In this document: positions 1-12,344 of the stretch, one piece after another
How the letters are laid out: the number at the start of each line of letters is the position of its first letter
Position numbering within the stretch: position 1 is the first letter of the stretch
Origin: Ophioderma brevispina
Lineage: Eukaryota > Echinodermata > Ophiuroidea > Amphilepidida > Ophiodermatidae
Direction of reading: 5' to 3'
Assembly (NCBI GenBank): GCA_023653785.1
Contig: JAMKCH010002896.1
Span: 31,590-95,589 of the forward strand
DNA: 64,000 bases
The notes under the pieces: generated by a model
Told to the model about the DNA's origin: nothing
Databases searched by the model: none
Seen by the model: only the letters and a program-made list of their open reading frames with translations
Program-made: the position numbers and the translations under genes

Positions 1-560
1 CTTATTCAAAAACATCAAAATCATGTTTATATCTATTTCAGAAGATGAGATATAGATAATTTTATGTAATGGCAGCACATTGGCAGCCATTTTGGTGGCC
101 ATTTTGGATTTCTGAGTTAAGGAAAACATCAATGATTTAGATTTAAACAAAAACTGAAATCTTTGAACCTTAAAACATATTCAAAAAACATTAAAATCGT
201 CATCATATTATACTTCAGAAGCTGAGATATAACTAATTATATAAAATGGCGGCTATTTTGGATTTTGGGGCCGTGAAGGAATCCCTCATGATTTGAATTT
301 GTACATAATTGGATATTTTGACCCCCAAAAACATTTCAAAACAACTACGAAAAATCTTCAACATATCTACTTTAAAAGCTGAGATCTAGCGAATTAATGT
401 GATGGGCCATTTTTTGTGGCGGCCAACTTGGATAAAAAAAATTCCCCAAGGGGGATTTTATGAAAGGGATTTTGGATATGTTGTTGTAATGATGCATTCT
501 TTCTGCTTATCTGGTTGCCAAAATCAGTTTCAATACTTTTTTCCGGGTCAAAAACCCCCA
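1..560. repeat. Degenerate tandem repeat with 'GGCGGCCATTTTGG'-like core
   Basis: Three diverged units can be aligned by eye. The segment 'CAAAAACATCAAAATC' at 1 recurs near 176 and 323. The segment 'GAAGATGAGATATAGATAA' near 41 recurs near 217 and 373, giving spacings of about 176 and 156 bp. Each unit then carries a 'ATGGC...CCATTTTGGAT' core. The left edge runs off the window, so array length is unknown. It is non-coding; the 77-codon frame at 399-632 is not conserved between units. Confidence 0.6.
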
Positions 561-1089
561 GGGACAACATATAAGAGGCCCACGTTTTCAGTCAACCGAG
601 GGGAGGTATTCACCATTTCCAACGAATATTAGAAGACAGGCATATTTGTTTTATATAACCTATACAAATATTCTGTCATTTGAAAAACTTGCCAAGTCTC
701 GTTCGATCAACTCTCAAGCCTTAGTCATGGTTCAATCCAACGGGTTCTCTCCCACAAATTGCTCGAACGGGTCCCAGATATAAATTTGTTTTACGGTATG
801 TACTATCTACAGCATCGATCTTTCTATTTTCTCCATTTTAGTCAACATTTCAACAGAATTGCCGCAGCGGTGAAATGTCAATACGCAATTCAAGCAAGAT
901 ATGTCGATGTGTGTCAAAGGTTGGGTCGCTGATCGGGGCAGATCAATCACCGTGGGGCACGGGCGATGCAAGATGTACCAATGCAGGGAAACAAGTTCCC
1001 ACAAAAAATGAAGCATTTCGCGTGAGGGGGAATAACTAGCTTTTTATGGGAACTTTTTTTCTCTCACGCTAAATTTTTGGGAACTAGTC

Positions 1090-1345
1090 TCAAATATGTA
1101 TATGTATGTCACATGATACAGTATCCCCAATGCCAATGCACCTATTGTTATTGTTATATAAATTGTAATATGCCCCATAACATAACATTAGGTATCTTGT
1201 CCCGAGATACAAACACGTTGACTGCAGCCGGGGCTCGAACAACTCGCGATTTACAATGGTCTTATGACCATGAGTCCTGCGCCTTAATAAGTTTATTACG
1301 CCACAAGCGTTCTTCAAGAAACTAAGGTCCTGTCCCAGAAGGGAA
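1090..1345 (-). mobile_element. tRNA-derived SINE-like element
   Basis: On the minus strand the sequence contains a box-B-like GTTCGAGCCC (around 1230), preceded by an anticodon-arm-like hairpin TGGTC-ATAA-GACCA and by 'GGCGCAGGACTCATGG' resembling a D-arm/box A region. The spacing is that of a tRNA-derived RNA polymerase III promoter. The D and acceptor stems do not close convincingly, so I call it a SINE head and not a tRNA gene. SINE subfamily unknown. Confidence 0.4.
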
Positions 1346-1370
1346 GTCATCATGTACGCGCCTACTTGTT

Positions 1371-1640
1371 CTTGAATATTGTCCCATCTTAAGCTCTTAT
1401 CTCACAGCCGAGTATTATAGACTATTTTATCTTTTAAATAGAAGCAATAAAACCAGCTTACCTTTGCCATTCTAATACACCTCGTCTCCCCTCTCGCCTA
1501 AAATGTGAATGGAGTTGGGATACACCTATGTCAAAGATCAAGTGATGGTAAAGGTCATATTTCAAGGATTGTTAATACTATTTAACAATTTTGAGAAACA
1601 TAAACACTATTGAGTACGATTATGCGTACTCGTGTAATCT
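1371..1640. repeat. Left part of paralogous block A (partner near 18.1-18.7 kb)
   Basis: The stretch with 'GCTCTTATCTCACAG' followed by an A/T-rich tail recurs near 18,136. A second stretch, 'AAACACTATTGAGTACGAT' near 1603, recurs near 18,638 followed by the same 'TATGCGCACTC' context. A CT-rich run also follows in both places. This links the two loci upstream of their RT relics. Confidence 0.5.
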
Positions 1641-1774
1641 AAGATATGTTTCTCTCTCTCTCTCTCACTCTACTACTTTCAATAGATTTATGACTAGCTC
1701 TGGGAAAGTTGAAGTTGTTTAATGTAACAAGAAGCCCACGACTTAAATATTTTGTATCCAACCTTAACCCTCCA
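1641..1774. repeat. (CT)n microsatellite and spacer
   Basis: A short TC/CT run lies at about 1652-1672. The rest is low-complexity spacer with no recognisable content. Confidence 0.5.
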
Positions 1775-1775
1775 T

Positions 1776-2490
1776 CTACCGAAGGGGGGGGTGGTACCAC
1801 CCCCCCCCCCCCTCAGGTTTTCCTTCCTCGGCCTGTGCTAAAACCCCTTTTTTTTGGTGCCAATTATTTAATGTAATTGTCAATGCATGCCCGCCCTTTT
1901 TAATCCAAAAACAAACATCCACCGCCGGGGTATCGGTAAGATACAGGGTGATCCCAACAAGGTGGATGGGGGGGGTGGTTAACCACACCCCCCCCCCCCC
2001 TCCGTAAAGAAGTTACCAACAATGCCTAACACAACACAGGAACAGACACTTGATTTTGGTACCAATAGATAGCTCGGTCCCTCCTCGTTCCATTGATATA
2101 CCACAATGAGTACCAAACATGCCCAGCATTAAGGTCACATCTGATGTCATGTTCCATATCAGCAAAACTACTGGCCATTTCCATAGACCCCCACACACAG
2201 GAAAAAAGTCATTTTTCGCCAAAAAGTTATGAAAATCAGATGTGCATGCGGGTTTTGACTCTACTTTGATTGGGCAAAATGACTAGTTTTATATATGACA
2301 ACAAACAGCGTTTAAGAGGCTATCTAAGGTGGTTTGAGTCGCTAACAGTGCGAAATATATTATTTTCCACCCTATAAATTCAAGGATTTTTCCGTCGTAC
2401 GTCCTACTTTTCCTCAACATAGACGTCATGCTTAGTTTGGTACCAATGAAAGAAGAAACCCTAAGCATCCATTGGTACACATTTACAGGA
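1776..2490 (-). mobile_element. Non-autonomous DNA element with G/C-run palindromic ends, copy 1
   Basis: Read on the minus strand this segment aligns by eye with 16,395-17,030 on the plus strand. Shared landmarks in the same order are 'GTTTCTTCTTT(C)CATTGGTA', 'TATAGGGTGGAAA', 'GGCATGTTGGTACTCATTG', 'CTATCCATTGGTACCAAAA' and an end with G-run, GGTGGTACCACC-like palindrome and CCTTCGG. A second internal GGTGGTTAACCACC palindrome with G/C runs lies at 1966-2000. No transposase is encoded. The superfamily cannot be assigned. Confidence 0.55.
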
Positions 2491-2894
2491 ATCGGTCGGG
2501 TGTTCAGTAACGAAAATAACAGGTGGGTGGCTCATGGTGTAGACAGGTTTTTTTTTTTAAAGTTTCTATCTAGCCAAAGAAAGTTATTGGAAAATACAAA
2601 TGTCATCCTTCGTTCCCAAAAAAAAAACACAACCTCAATTGACATTATCCATTATCTTTAGCTTCCAGTCAAAAACTACTAAAAATAGGGTTGATGAAAA
2701 CAACCGGTAACGTGATGTCCAACTACTCACTGTTTGGATTAATGTTTTACCACTATTAGTGGGAGTTCCCGTAACCTTACCCATCTGCACACTTTTCTGA
2801 CCACTTATGAATTCGAACCCTTCATGGAATAAAAGCCACAGGTTCATATCCATTAAGGTTCCCCTAATAGTCTCCTAAGATGTTCTGAAACAAG
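2491..2894. other. Unassigned AT-rich spacer
   Basis: No domain, TIR or tandem repeat is visible. Two short homopolymers (T near 2550, A near 2622) interrupt it. The small frames here have no recognisable similarity. Confidence 0.4.
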
Positions 2895-3640
2895 AAGTAG
2901 GCTGACTCACAGATTTCCCTAAGTCATTTGATGTCATCGATTCATAACGCTGCCGTTTCTAATCTTTCTGAGCATAGGTTTGTCACCATCTATCCTACAG
3001 TGGGTGGTTGACTTCATTTCTAGGAGACAGCAAAGGGTGAAATTAAGTATATCGTATTCCCGATTGGCAAATACATGTGATTTAAACGAAGGTACCATCT
3101 GTTGACCCCATTTGCCCATTTTTAGTATTATCAACCGCGCTTAACAGGATGCCAGGGGACATTTCATGTTGAAAATAATGCTGACAATCGACCCTTAGTG
3201 AAAGCATGATTAATGTGGAGCAACTTAGAATGTTTGAATTCCAAAGAACTGAATTCCAGCAACAATGACCAAAGTTCAATCCACCATCAAAAGGCCATGT
3301 CATTCCTGTCAACCATTGTCGGAAATCTCGACCTAACATGGATGTTTGTGTTTCTAATCACTTTCCGTTGTTGATGATCTTAAATTACTTGGAGTGATAA
3401 TCGACAAGAATTGAAAACGAGAACATTAACTCCGAGAGGTTTTTTATGTTTTAAAACCCCTCAAAAAACCTGGAGCTAGCGCAATAAGAGCTTCTCATTG
3501 TCTATGAAGTCTACGCCCATTCGTACGTAGAGTATGTAGTCTTATTCCAGAGTGCTGGTCGTAGTCATAGACATTTAAAAGACACTTCAGATGATCCAGA
3601 CCGTGGGGTGCTAATTCAATAACCATCAAAACTGCGAACT
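2895..3640 (+). pseudogene. Non-LTR retrotransposon reverse transcriptase relic, copy 1
   Basis: Translation in shifting plus-strand frames gives an RT palm motif region around 2907-2950 (LTDF-KSFDVID, equivalent to the 'D..KAFD' box A of LINE RTs). It continues with 'HHLS...WVVDFIS..QQRVK', the segment before box B. Further downstream, near 3378-3400, is 'LKLLGVIIDKN', a post-YADD landmark of CR1/L2/Jockey-type RTs. Near 3470-3560 the text resembles the thumb region ('GAS..ELL..Y...ARS..EY'). The catalytic YADD box is not recognisable. Frameshifts and stops are frequent, so it is dead. The family assignment is inferred from motif order alone; 18,930-21,070 carries the sister copy. Confidence 0.6.
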
Positions 3641-4900
3641 ATTTCTTGTTCTATCCGTATTCATCTTTCAGATTTTGTGAGTCAAATAACAACCAGTTTC
3701 ACTACCCCGTTGCCTACTGGTTGAGAATCATGAATAGTTATAGTTTAAAATCTACAAACTATTACAAGTGGATTAACATTGACCTTTCTTATTCAATTTT
3801 TTTAATTTTCGTTTTAATATAAAAAAAGCATTTTGGGAGACTGAGTGCATCAATTAGACCTCTTTTCCTCTGACTTCCGTTAACATTTTATAACAATGTG
3901 AGCTCGCACCAAACATTATAGTTCATGTAATACCTTTTACATGGAGATTGGTTTTGCCTGAACTATTACTCGTCGCCTTCTTGCAATCGGAATCAAAGCT
4001 TCAGGCAAAACACCAATTATATAATGTTATAAACAAAGTTGAACATCTGTTTTTTAGTAGAGAAAAATATAACTCCATGTTCAAAATCTTAATAATATTC
4101 TAGAATTATTTAAAGTAGTCCTAGAAAATTACATGTATCATAACCTCTATTTATCTTGGATTTTAAATATGTCTAGTATTTTGTACTACTAAGGAACTGC
4201 CGAAAACATGACATTTAGGCTATTCATGAAGAAAAAGGCGGTGAATCTCACGCAGTCGGTAAAGGTTTGTGATACATTTATTTGGTTGCATTCTGTGAAA
4301 TAGGCCATATAACAAAGTTGTAGATAACGAGCAGGTTAGCTACAGGCTCTAAGAATCTGCCTTCGTGAAACTTTGAAGGGACACAGGACATTTTCGAGGA
4401 TTAAATATCTCTAAATTTTCCACATTGATTGGTTTTGAAACTACATCTTGAACTTGCCTGCTATCCTTAGCGGCCCAATAGAATACTTTTTGGGTTTCTG
4501 TCCTTACTAAATACGAAATCATTTTTATTACATAAAACCGATGTTTTACCTTATTAACTTTATACCTTAGCAAATCATTCAAAGTAAATCAAAACAAAAA
4601 TGGGGGCGCATTTTTTTCGAGCATTCTCTTCGCTCTCTCATTGATTGTGATTTCATTAGATATCAAAACACAACACCATCATAAAGGTTCATTGATTTTA
4701 ACTTCTGAACAATAAGGCTCAAATATGTTTCATGCAAACAATTTATAATTCCGTTATTGTTATTAAGTACTTTAACAAACCCACGTATTTCACAATATCT
4801 ATTTAATAAAAGTTTGAATAGGTTGGAATGAACTGTTGTAATATGCTTCTAAGGGCCAATCTACCGATATTGAACACAAATGATCTCATTTGTAATATGT
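3641..4900. repeat. 3' flank of paralogous block A
   Basis: Non-coding. Several stretches recur in order at 21.2-22.2 kb: 'CACCAAACATTATAGTT', 'GCAATCGGAATCAAAGCTT', 'ACTGCCGAAAACATGACATT', 'AACTTGCCTGCTATCC' and 'CGATGTTTTACCTTATT'. The similarity extends about 1 kb beyond the RT relic. It could be a long 3' untranslated region of the retroelement or flanking DNA of an old segmental duplication. Confidence 0.6.
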
Positions 4901-4953
4901 ATATTTTTTGTTAGGTACTTGGCGGCCTTGTAACCCTGGTTTGTAACAGTGTC

Positions 4954-5133
4954 GTGTGGCAGGAGATATGGTCCCGCGCCGTTCTCACAGTCCGCCAACA
5001 ATAACAGCGGTGAACAATAGGCAATCGATTCAGTGACTCTTCAGGCAACATTAGTTTCACGCTTTATTTTTTTCCTTGTCATCCTATTGAGCCCCGGACT
5101 AGAATCCGGGCCGGACCATATCTCCTTTTACAC
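4954..5133. mobile_element. MITE 'GTGTGGCAGGAGATA', copy 1
   Basis: The element is about 180 bp. Its ends are inverted repeats: GTGTGGCAGGAGATATGGTC at the left, and the right end reads GTGTAAAAGGAGATATGGTC on the other strand. The interior is more GC-rich than its surroundings. A close copy of the same length lies at 46,747-46,924, which supports the boundaries. No coding capacity. Confidence 0.7.
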
Positions 5134-5404
5134 CGATTGAAGCTTGCAAAAAGCAAGTGATGCTATCGCAATAAGCGTCGGCCTCGCACATAGCGACGTA
5201 ATTCGCAAAATACGCATTCTAGAAAAAGGGCTTTGAAGTAGTTCTTTATCTTAATTTTCTCTATTCTGTTACTTCAAACAAATATTTCCAATTAAAACCT
5301 AGCGAAAATCGCCAAATAGTTTAATTAATTTCAAATATATTTAACTAATCAACTTGCAATTAATTTAGATATGCGAAAAAATATGTTAATAATATTGAAA
5401 TAAA
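5134..5404. other. Unassigned spacer
   Basis: AT-rich, with no recognised feature. Confidence 0.4.
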
Positions 5405-6200
5405 GGTAGGAGGAGCACAGGCCTAGGTGCCGGGGACTTAAAATAACCTTTGCCAGCACCTATAATACAACCTACACTTTAAAACATGTAATGCCTGCAC
5501 CCTCTACATGCTTGTTGCTGGATTTCCCCCACGTGGGATTTCTCATCCCTCTGGGTGCTCCGTACCTACTCTACCTACTTTCCTCCTTTCATCTCTATCC
5601 ATCTTTTTTCGCACCCGTTGGTCTAGGATAGGTGAAATCAATCTGGTTTGCTCGACAGATGAGCCAATTAGGTTGATTTGGCAGGTTGGCTTCTAGGGTT
5701 TTGTCTGGGATACTATGTTTCTGATCCCATTTAGGATTAGAGGCGCCTGATCCTCGTGATAATCACGACTCAATTATAGTGATGCCTATCTGGGTACAGG
5801 ACACATATCCCTAGTATGGCGGTGAAGGTGCAACCCCACACGGACATCAGGAGATGGGGGAGGTTGTCTCAGGACTTTCCCACAATGGAGACAACATCCT
5901 CCACCTCTCTTTTGTCTTTTCGCAAAACAGTGTTGGTTGCCAACTGTACTGTGACCTATACTTTCTCTCTGTTCTTTCCTTTATCTCCTTATTGAGTTAA
6001 GTAGGGTCCATAGGTATTTAGGTCACCCCAACTATGGTGGCCCTTAATCATATGTTAAATGAGAGGTCCGGTGGCTACCCACCTTTGTAAGTTCAGTAAT
6101 GCCACATTTCACCCGACTGGGAAGTCATTGGCCGTGTGCCCAGTAAGTAGTCAAAATCAGGTCAAGCACTCTTAATGAGTAAACGCCAAAAATGAAAGTC
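5405..6200 (+). mobile_element. Probable 5' leader of an endonuclease-RT retroelement
   Basis: This stretch is noticeably less AT-rich than its surroundings and lies directly upstream, in the same orientation, of endonuclease and RT relics belonging to one element. It has no long frame. I infer that it is the untranslated 5' region. The start near 5405 is set by the change in composition; no target-site duplication was seen. Confidence 0.4.
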
Positions 6201-7580
6201 GACCCCCTTTAGGCCCCGAGTCCCGGTGGCTGCTCGCTGGCAACAGAGTGGCAGGGGTGCTGAGAATCTGCCGGATGATTGGTGGCCACCCCCACAGGTA
6301 CCCGAAGAATCATCCCAGAAGGAACCTTTTAAGAAGAATGAAGGAAAGCGGAGGAAACTACAAAAATTCAGCGTAAGTAGCCAAAAGTCGACAAAAATCA
6401 ACACCAACAAATGTAAGTAAGCGATCTGACGAAAGCTACTGTAGAGCAGTACCCCCAAAAAAGGGAGCTCCAACAGCATAAATATTGGTAATTTGAACGT
6501 GAAACACTGCAAAAATGAGGTCATTGGTAAATTCTCCTGAGGAGCCAAAGGTTTGATATGACATCCTGGGGTCTATGGGAAACACACCTGAATGGAAAAA
6601 AGAAGACCCTCATAAATAAGAAATTTACTATCCTACTACTGTCCCTAGCAGAAGTGATCATCTGCAGATATTGGAGTAGGGATCACATGATATCCCAAAA
6701 AAGCTTCTCCCTGTTGGGCAAGCAATGAATCGTCGCAACTCACCCAGAATTATCACAGCCAAATTTAATATGAAGGAATGCAGTAGTAAGCATCATCCAG
6801 GTCTATGCCCCCCCATCTGAACACAGTGAGACAGAGAGCGACATTTCTATGACACTCCCGCAGCTCCACATACAGAGAATCCCCAAGAAAGAACGCCTCA
6901 TCCTGATGGGGGAAGTTCATGCCAAACTAGGACAATTACCAGGCAGTACAAAAAACCCACATGGGTAGATAGGACTTGGAAAATCAACGACAGAGGAGAA
7001 GGCTCCTGGAGTTCTGTACACTCCACAACGTTTGTATGCAATACTTCTTCCACAAAAGGAGTGTAGAAAGGCAATATGGACATCTCCATGTGGTCATAAT
7101 AACACCTTGATTGACTTCATCATTACCCAACTGGTCAACTGAAAAAACCTTTCAACTCTGCAGAGCTTACTGCTCAGCCCGATGTCGGTTCAAAGACCAC
7201 ACCTGTTGCTGGCTTTAGGTGAAATTTATACCTATACCAAAACCAAACGTATAACAACGGTACCCAAGAAGTATGACTTCAGCTCGATTCAGCGACCCAC
7301 AATTGCCAGAATTCTGTGCAAGATAGGTTTGGTGCTTTGGACCACTCTCCATTAGAAGAAATGGTGTGGAAGGCGATGGACCACCTTCATAAGGAAACAA
7401 CCAATAAATACAGAGGAAACAGGGGGTGTGAAAAGGGCCCGGCAATAAGAGCTCTGAAGACGTAAAAAGGCATGTATCAAAGAGGACAGCAAGGATCCCA
7501 AATGAGACAAACCCAACTGCACATAATCGTCCAACTACTCTCCAAATGAACAATGAGTCAGATATCAAGTTAAAGAGCTG
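6201..7580 (+). pseudogene. Retroelement APE-type endonuclease relic
   Basis: A basic, Lys/Arg-rich N-terminal frame (6226-6420) is followed by a decayed exonuclease/endonuclease/phosphatase-fold domain. Visible landmarks across frames are 'NRR..ITAKFN' near 6727-6765, an 'ILMGE..AKLGQ' stretch near 6900-6935 (the GDFNA motif, eroded), 'INDRGEG' at about 6982-7002, 'LEFCTLHN' near 7007-7030 and 'F.HKRSVERQYGHLHV' near 7045-7092. The order matches LINE endonucleases that nick target DNA for target-primed reverse transcription. Many stops and frameshifts are present. The clade looks RTE-like, but this is a family impression, not a tested assignment. Confidence 0.7.
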
Positions 7581-7799
7581 GAAAAGTAACTCTCAAAAAA
7601 GTAAGTAAGAGATGGAAGAGGCACATAGCTGGACAACAGCCATAACTCTTCAAGTGTGTCCGTAGACTATAGCGATTGAAATAGCTCAACTAGTGCCAGC
7701 ATCTGCCAAAGACAAACATGTCCCTCAAAATGCTCCATATCAATTAATGAAGTGCTGTGAAGAACACTTCAAGCAAACATCTCAACTCTGAATTCCCCA

Positions 7800-8460
7800 G
7801 AGATGAAGTACTTCACTCCATCACAGAACCTGGCACTTCCTAACTCACAGGGCATGCCTTTCTCATAGAGGAAGTGAAAGGCCATTAAGAAACTGAAAAA
7901 TAGCAAAGCTTGTTGTGGGATAAAATCTCTGCTGAAACCCTGAAAGCCGGTGGCCAGCTATGAGACAGCTCTGTGTGAAAATAATCAAACATTGACTGGG
8001 TAGAAAGGGGAATTCCAGAAGACTGGAGCAAGGGACTGATAACTCCAGTATACAAGAAAGTTGAGAAACTATATTCCCGCACCTATCGAGCAATTACTTT
8101 AAACTCTTCCATCCAGGGAAAGTATTCTGTAGATTGATCCTGAACCGGATCGGACACCATAGATGACTGATTACCTTGGAGAGGAACAAAGTGTTTTATA
8201 AGAGGTACTACTGATGCTGTATTTATTGTTCGCCAAGTGCTTGAGAAGGCCAAAGAAAGCCGCCATTCGTACACTGCCCTGGAACGTGGTTAGATTTAAA
8301 GCAGCATTTGATAACCATTTGAGAGAGGCACTCTGGACATGCTTAAGAGCATTTTCTGTAAAAATCGACCCAAGGGTGGCAGACCTCAAAAATAGATTTC
8401 CTCTATTTTCAACATGGAAGGCTTTGATCACGTACCAATATGAAATGATTTACTCCTTGC
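7800..8460 (+). pseudogene. Retroelement reverse transcriptase relic, N-terminal half
   Basis: This continues the element at 6201-7580. Landmarks, across frames, are 'KAIKKLKNSKACCGI' (about 7880-7925), 'YRAITLNSSIQGK' (about 8083-8120), 'AVFIVRQVLEKAKESRHSYT' (about 8217-8275) and the box A motif 'FKAAFD' at 8295-8312, whose final Asp is a catalytic metal ligand. 'REALW' follows. The frame dies at about 8460, before boxes B and C. A second fragment of the same family at 12,345-13,345 picks up at nearly the same residue. Confidence 0.75.
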
Positions 8461-9860
8461 CATGATTACGACCAAAACACTTATTTTTTCCTATATTTGC
8501 CATTTCACACTTTTTGAAGCCTGAAATTCCTGAATTGAATCCACCGCACCCCCAATGAAAACATGCATTAACAACATAAACAGTTTGTAGTATATCTATA
8601 AACTATCTTTTAAACTTTTTTTCAAAATTTTCAAAACCGTTTACAGACGGCTGTGTGTTGAAGATACCATTATCCCCAAAATAGGGGTGGTTTGCAGAAT
8701 TTTTGGATTACCTGAAAATGACCTTTTTTAAAAGTCATGAAATTCCAAGGTAACAGCTTTGTTGGATAGTAGGCTTTTACTTGTGGGTACATATGATGTT
8801 GGTCTATGTTTCACAAATAAAAAGAACTTGGGGATATGCAAACATTGACGAGCAGTGTTTGCCAGAAAACTGACTTTTTGCAGGAATTCTACATCTAGCG
8901 TGCAGTACTTAAAATAGCAACATTACCATTAATTTTGTAATATTAAGATTTCTACCGAGCAAAGAGGCAATGAAAACTCATGATAATTCTCTAATCGTAC
9001 TCAAAAGTTTTTACTTACCACCTATATGTGTAACGGTGTTGCCAGAATTACACATGGCAAACACTATGTTTGAAAAAAAAAACACTAGTCTCATGATATT
9101 TACACTTCATAAACTAATGGGTTTTTTTCACCACCTTTTCTCTAAGTTTCTGAAGGTGAACATATTAAGATTGTTTTTAAATATTATTCAGAAGCTTGAG
9201 GTAACCGCAAAATTTGTAGTTTAGAGAGGACGGTAGACACCTGACATTAGCAATCTTTCACGAAATGTTCTAATTTTCCACAACGCACTTTTACAACTTT
9301 ATTCCAAGTAGTTAACCTTTCTTTTTTTTTGGGGGGGGGGGTAAACTCAATTTGTTCAGCTTATTAGAAGTTGCCAGTCACATACATTGCGTTCTCTTGG
9401 ATGCTGACCCACATTGAATATCTGATACTCGTTAAATGAGCAAAAGCCATTCTAACTGGTAGATTTTGAAATAGAACCATACCTTCATTTAGATGGTCCA
9501 CAAAAATGCACAAACACAACTGCGCTGATGTTCTTTGAAATGACTTGTAAATACAAGCCTTTTAGCAAGCCTGCCGTTTAGTTCATGTACAATAGCTCAC
9601 TATATAATTTCTTTCTCAGTTAAAATGTCAGAGTGCCCTCCCATGTAAAAGAGTCCGACGGTACCCATAAAAAATGCTGATAAACTACCATCCCCATCCG
9701 ATGCTTTGCTATATTCTTGAAACAACTCTTGCTCTAAATCCCTACAACAAGAAAAATACAAAAAGTAACCAGTTTATACGTTTGTCCCTTTAATTTCCCC
9801 ATTTTCATCTCAAATTCCTTAAAAACAGTATGAACCGATAAAGTTTAAATCAAGAATCCT
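8461..9860. other. AT-rich interval with no recognised gene
   Basis: No domain, tRNA-like fold or paired inverted termini were found. A T-run followed by a G-run lies at about 9321-9342. Frames of 60-85 codons here have AT-driven composition and no visible motif. Confidence 0.4.
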
Positions 9861-10260
9861 AAACAACGTTTTTTTTTCGACTGATTTAGTTAAACTTTTT
9901 TTTTCAAATAAAAAAAAACAGGTTTATTCATTCGATGGCAAGGTTTTTTTTTTAAACTCTGGACTTGTTCCATCAAAACCGGTTAACTAGTTTTTTTTTT
10001 TAAAATAGCATTTCGATGGATAAACTTGGTATATTTTATTTACAACCCAGGTTTAATCACGGAAAACATGGTTTAGTGGTTTTTCGCGGGTCAAAAAGAA
10101 AATTTTTCTTTTTGTGGCAACCTCTGTCATAAGGCAGTATGACGTACAGTAACAATAAAGAGTAAAACATCGGCTTTTCATCTGAATTAAGCACGGCCGA
10201 GAAAATAAGTTTATCAAAAGATTTTCTTTCAAATCAATAAACCTGGTTTTAGAAAAAACA
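9861..10260. repeat. Poly-T/poly-A interrupted low-complexity block
   Basis: Runs of 8-12 T or A recur about every 30-60 bp, at roughly 9869, 9896, 9910, 9945 and 9990. They are separated by related text such as 'GGTTTATTCATTCGATGG' and 'AGCATTTCGATGGATAAAC'. It behaves like an irregular low-complexity array. Confidence 0.45.
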
Positions 10261-10499
10261 AGGCTTATCTGCCCTCTAAATGCAAAAGAGTCCTTTCCAC
10301 ACGTTTAGAGTGACAACAGCCCAACCCCTCCCACCCCTAAAAACATCTTTGGTCAAATTTACCAATGAAAATTTACAAAATGATATAATTTTATCGCCTT
10401 TCAAACAATTTTTTTAATTTCACCCTTGATATTCAATGATGATATTTATCAGTTGGTAAAATATCAATAATCAAATTTGAACCCAAAATCTCTCTGAAA

Positions 10500-11935
10500 G
10501 GGTATGTCAAAACATAGCTCACAATCCATTTCTTGAACACTTGTCGTCAAATTTCCCAAGGTATTTTTTGGGAATTTTTTGGTGGAGTGGGAATAAGGAT
10601 GGGCGAGTTGTGAGTGGTGGGTTCGTTAGAACTTGATGGTCTACCACATCATTTATATAATAGTCAAAGAGGTTTATTTTCTCCTGAGCTTGTCATAACC
10701 TTAGCATCACAATTCACATGTTATTGAAACTTGTCAAATTTCCCCTATCAACTCATTAATTGAAATTGAAATGTGGTCAAATTTTCCGTGTCGTTTAATT
10801 TTGACAACTTGTTTGTGTCAGAGTGACCAATTTATTAGTCGTTATGAGGTGGGAAAGTTGAAACTTTTTTTCTTTTCCAATCGGAAATAAATCAGAAATC
10901 TTAACAAACGTTCCGAATCAATCAAACCGCAAGCGTTGTGATTGGTTGTCCACTGTTTATTCGCAGACTGTATAATTGACATGTGATCCTAAGATCAACT
11001 AACACCACGGATCATTGTTTGACAGGAAAAATCTTATGGCACTTGTTTAGTGGCAAGTAATGCACTGCATTCTCATGTTTTTAATGCACAATACATATAC
11101 GGTGTTCCATTCACTGTTTTGCATGAATAAACATGATTACACACGTCCCCAATTTTGCATTGTGTAATATTTTCTTTTTGGTGTCACTTTTCCCGATTGA
11201 TTTTGAACCTCCAAATGTGTTAAAATTTGACATAAAATCTATTTCAATTTGAACGGAAATTATTCAGTTTTTTGATACTGAACCTTGTTTTATTTAATTT
11301 CGTTCTTTTTTTGACACAAATTTTTTTATTTCGATTCGGATTTGGAGTGATTTCTAAAACTTTTTCTGTGTCATTTCATTTGACACATATTTTTCCATTT
11401 CGTTTTTGAACCAATAAATTTTGTGATTTCCCGGCGAACTAATATCCGTGTCAAATTTGCCAATTTTTGTGTCACATTTAACCAGATCTATAAAAAGAGT
11501 AGGTAGGTATTTTGGGGAACTTTGTTGAGCTAGTGGGGGTAGGGATTAGAATGGGTGGTGTTTTGAGTGGGTGCAGTGGGTGGGTGCCAAATTGGTGCCT
11601 ATCACATTATGTTGTATAGAGTCAAATAGGCCGTGTCTCCAGAGATTGGCAAAACATAAGCTCAACAATCCATGCATTTGAAAACTTCCTAAGGTAGGTA
11701 TTTTGGGGATTTTTGGTGGGGGGAGTAGGTTTTAGGATTAGTGGGGCTTGAGTGGGTTGGGGGGTGATGGGAATCCTGGAGGTTGGTGTGGGACAGGTGA
11801 GGTGTTGCCTTGGTAGAGGGAACATCCATAATGAAATATTGAGGCACTGGGTTCTAATTCACCTATGCGTTGTTACACATCATTTGCATGTAGTTTGGGG
11901 GAGGCTAGTCCTAAGATGGAGTGGGGGTGCTTGAA
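10500..11935. repeat. Diverged repeat unit (three copies), G-rich
   Basis: A unit containing 'AAAACATA(A)GCTCA(A)CAATCCAT', then 'AAGGTA..TATTTT(G)GGGA', then a G-rich 'GGTGGGG.GTAGG' stretch occurs at about 10,509-10,640, 11,500-11,590 and 11,650-11,790. Between the first and second copies lies DNA rich in 'GTGTCA..TTTGACA'-like words (10,730-11,480). The 67-codon minus-strand Pro-rich frame at 11,622-11,825 is the complement of the G-rich repeat. Confidence 0.5.
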
Positions 11936-12344
11936 ACATGTACCACTGTTGACCCTGCCAGGCTGCACAAGTAAAAGAACAAAATAGGTTCACATGTAAC
12001 TAATGTGAACCTTAATTTAGAAAAATTGCATTCTATTTGGTCACTGCTAGATTTCATTTAAATGGAAAAGTACAAACCTTTCCGGCAACATGCCTAACTC
12101 AATATACTATACAAAGCTCCAAACTCAATTTAAGTTCTACACAGTACCATCCCCACCAACACCACCTTCTCTGTCTACCCAACAATTACCGTCCTGGGAA
12201 CGTACTTTGAGTTATTTCAAATCTTAATACATGATACAAGTACCGACCTAAGACCTATTCATACACGAACTTTGAAGAAAATCCATTTTTTAAGGTCTGC
12301 TGACAACTTTTTTTTGTCCATTTCGGCTGGTCGATTTTTTAACA
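11936..12344. other. Unassigned spacer
   Basis: No recognised content between the G-rich repeat and the second retroelement fragment. Confidence 0.4.

Noticed and set aside
1200..1345. Functional tRNA gene
   Set aside because: Box B and an anticodon-like hairpin are present, but the D and acceptor stems do not pair properly.
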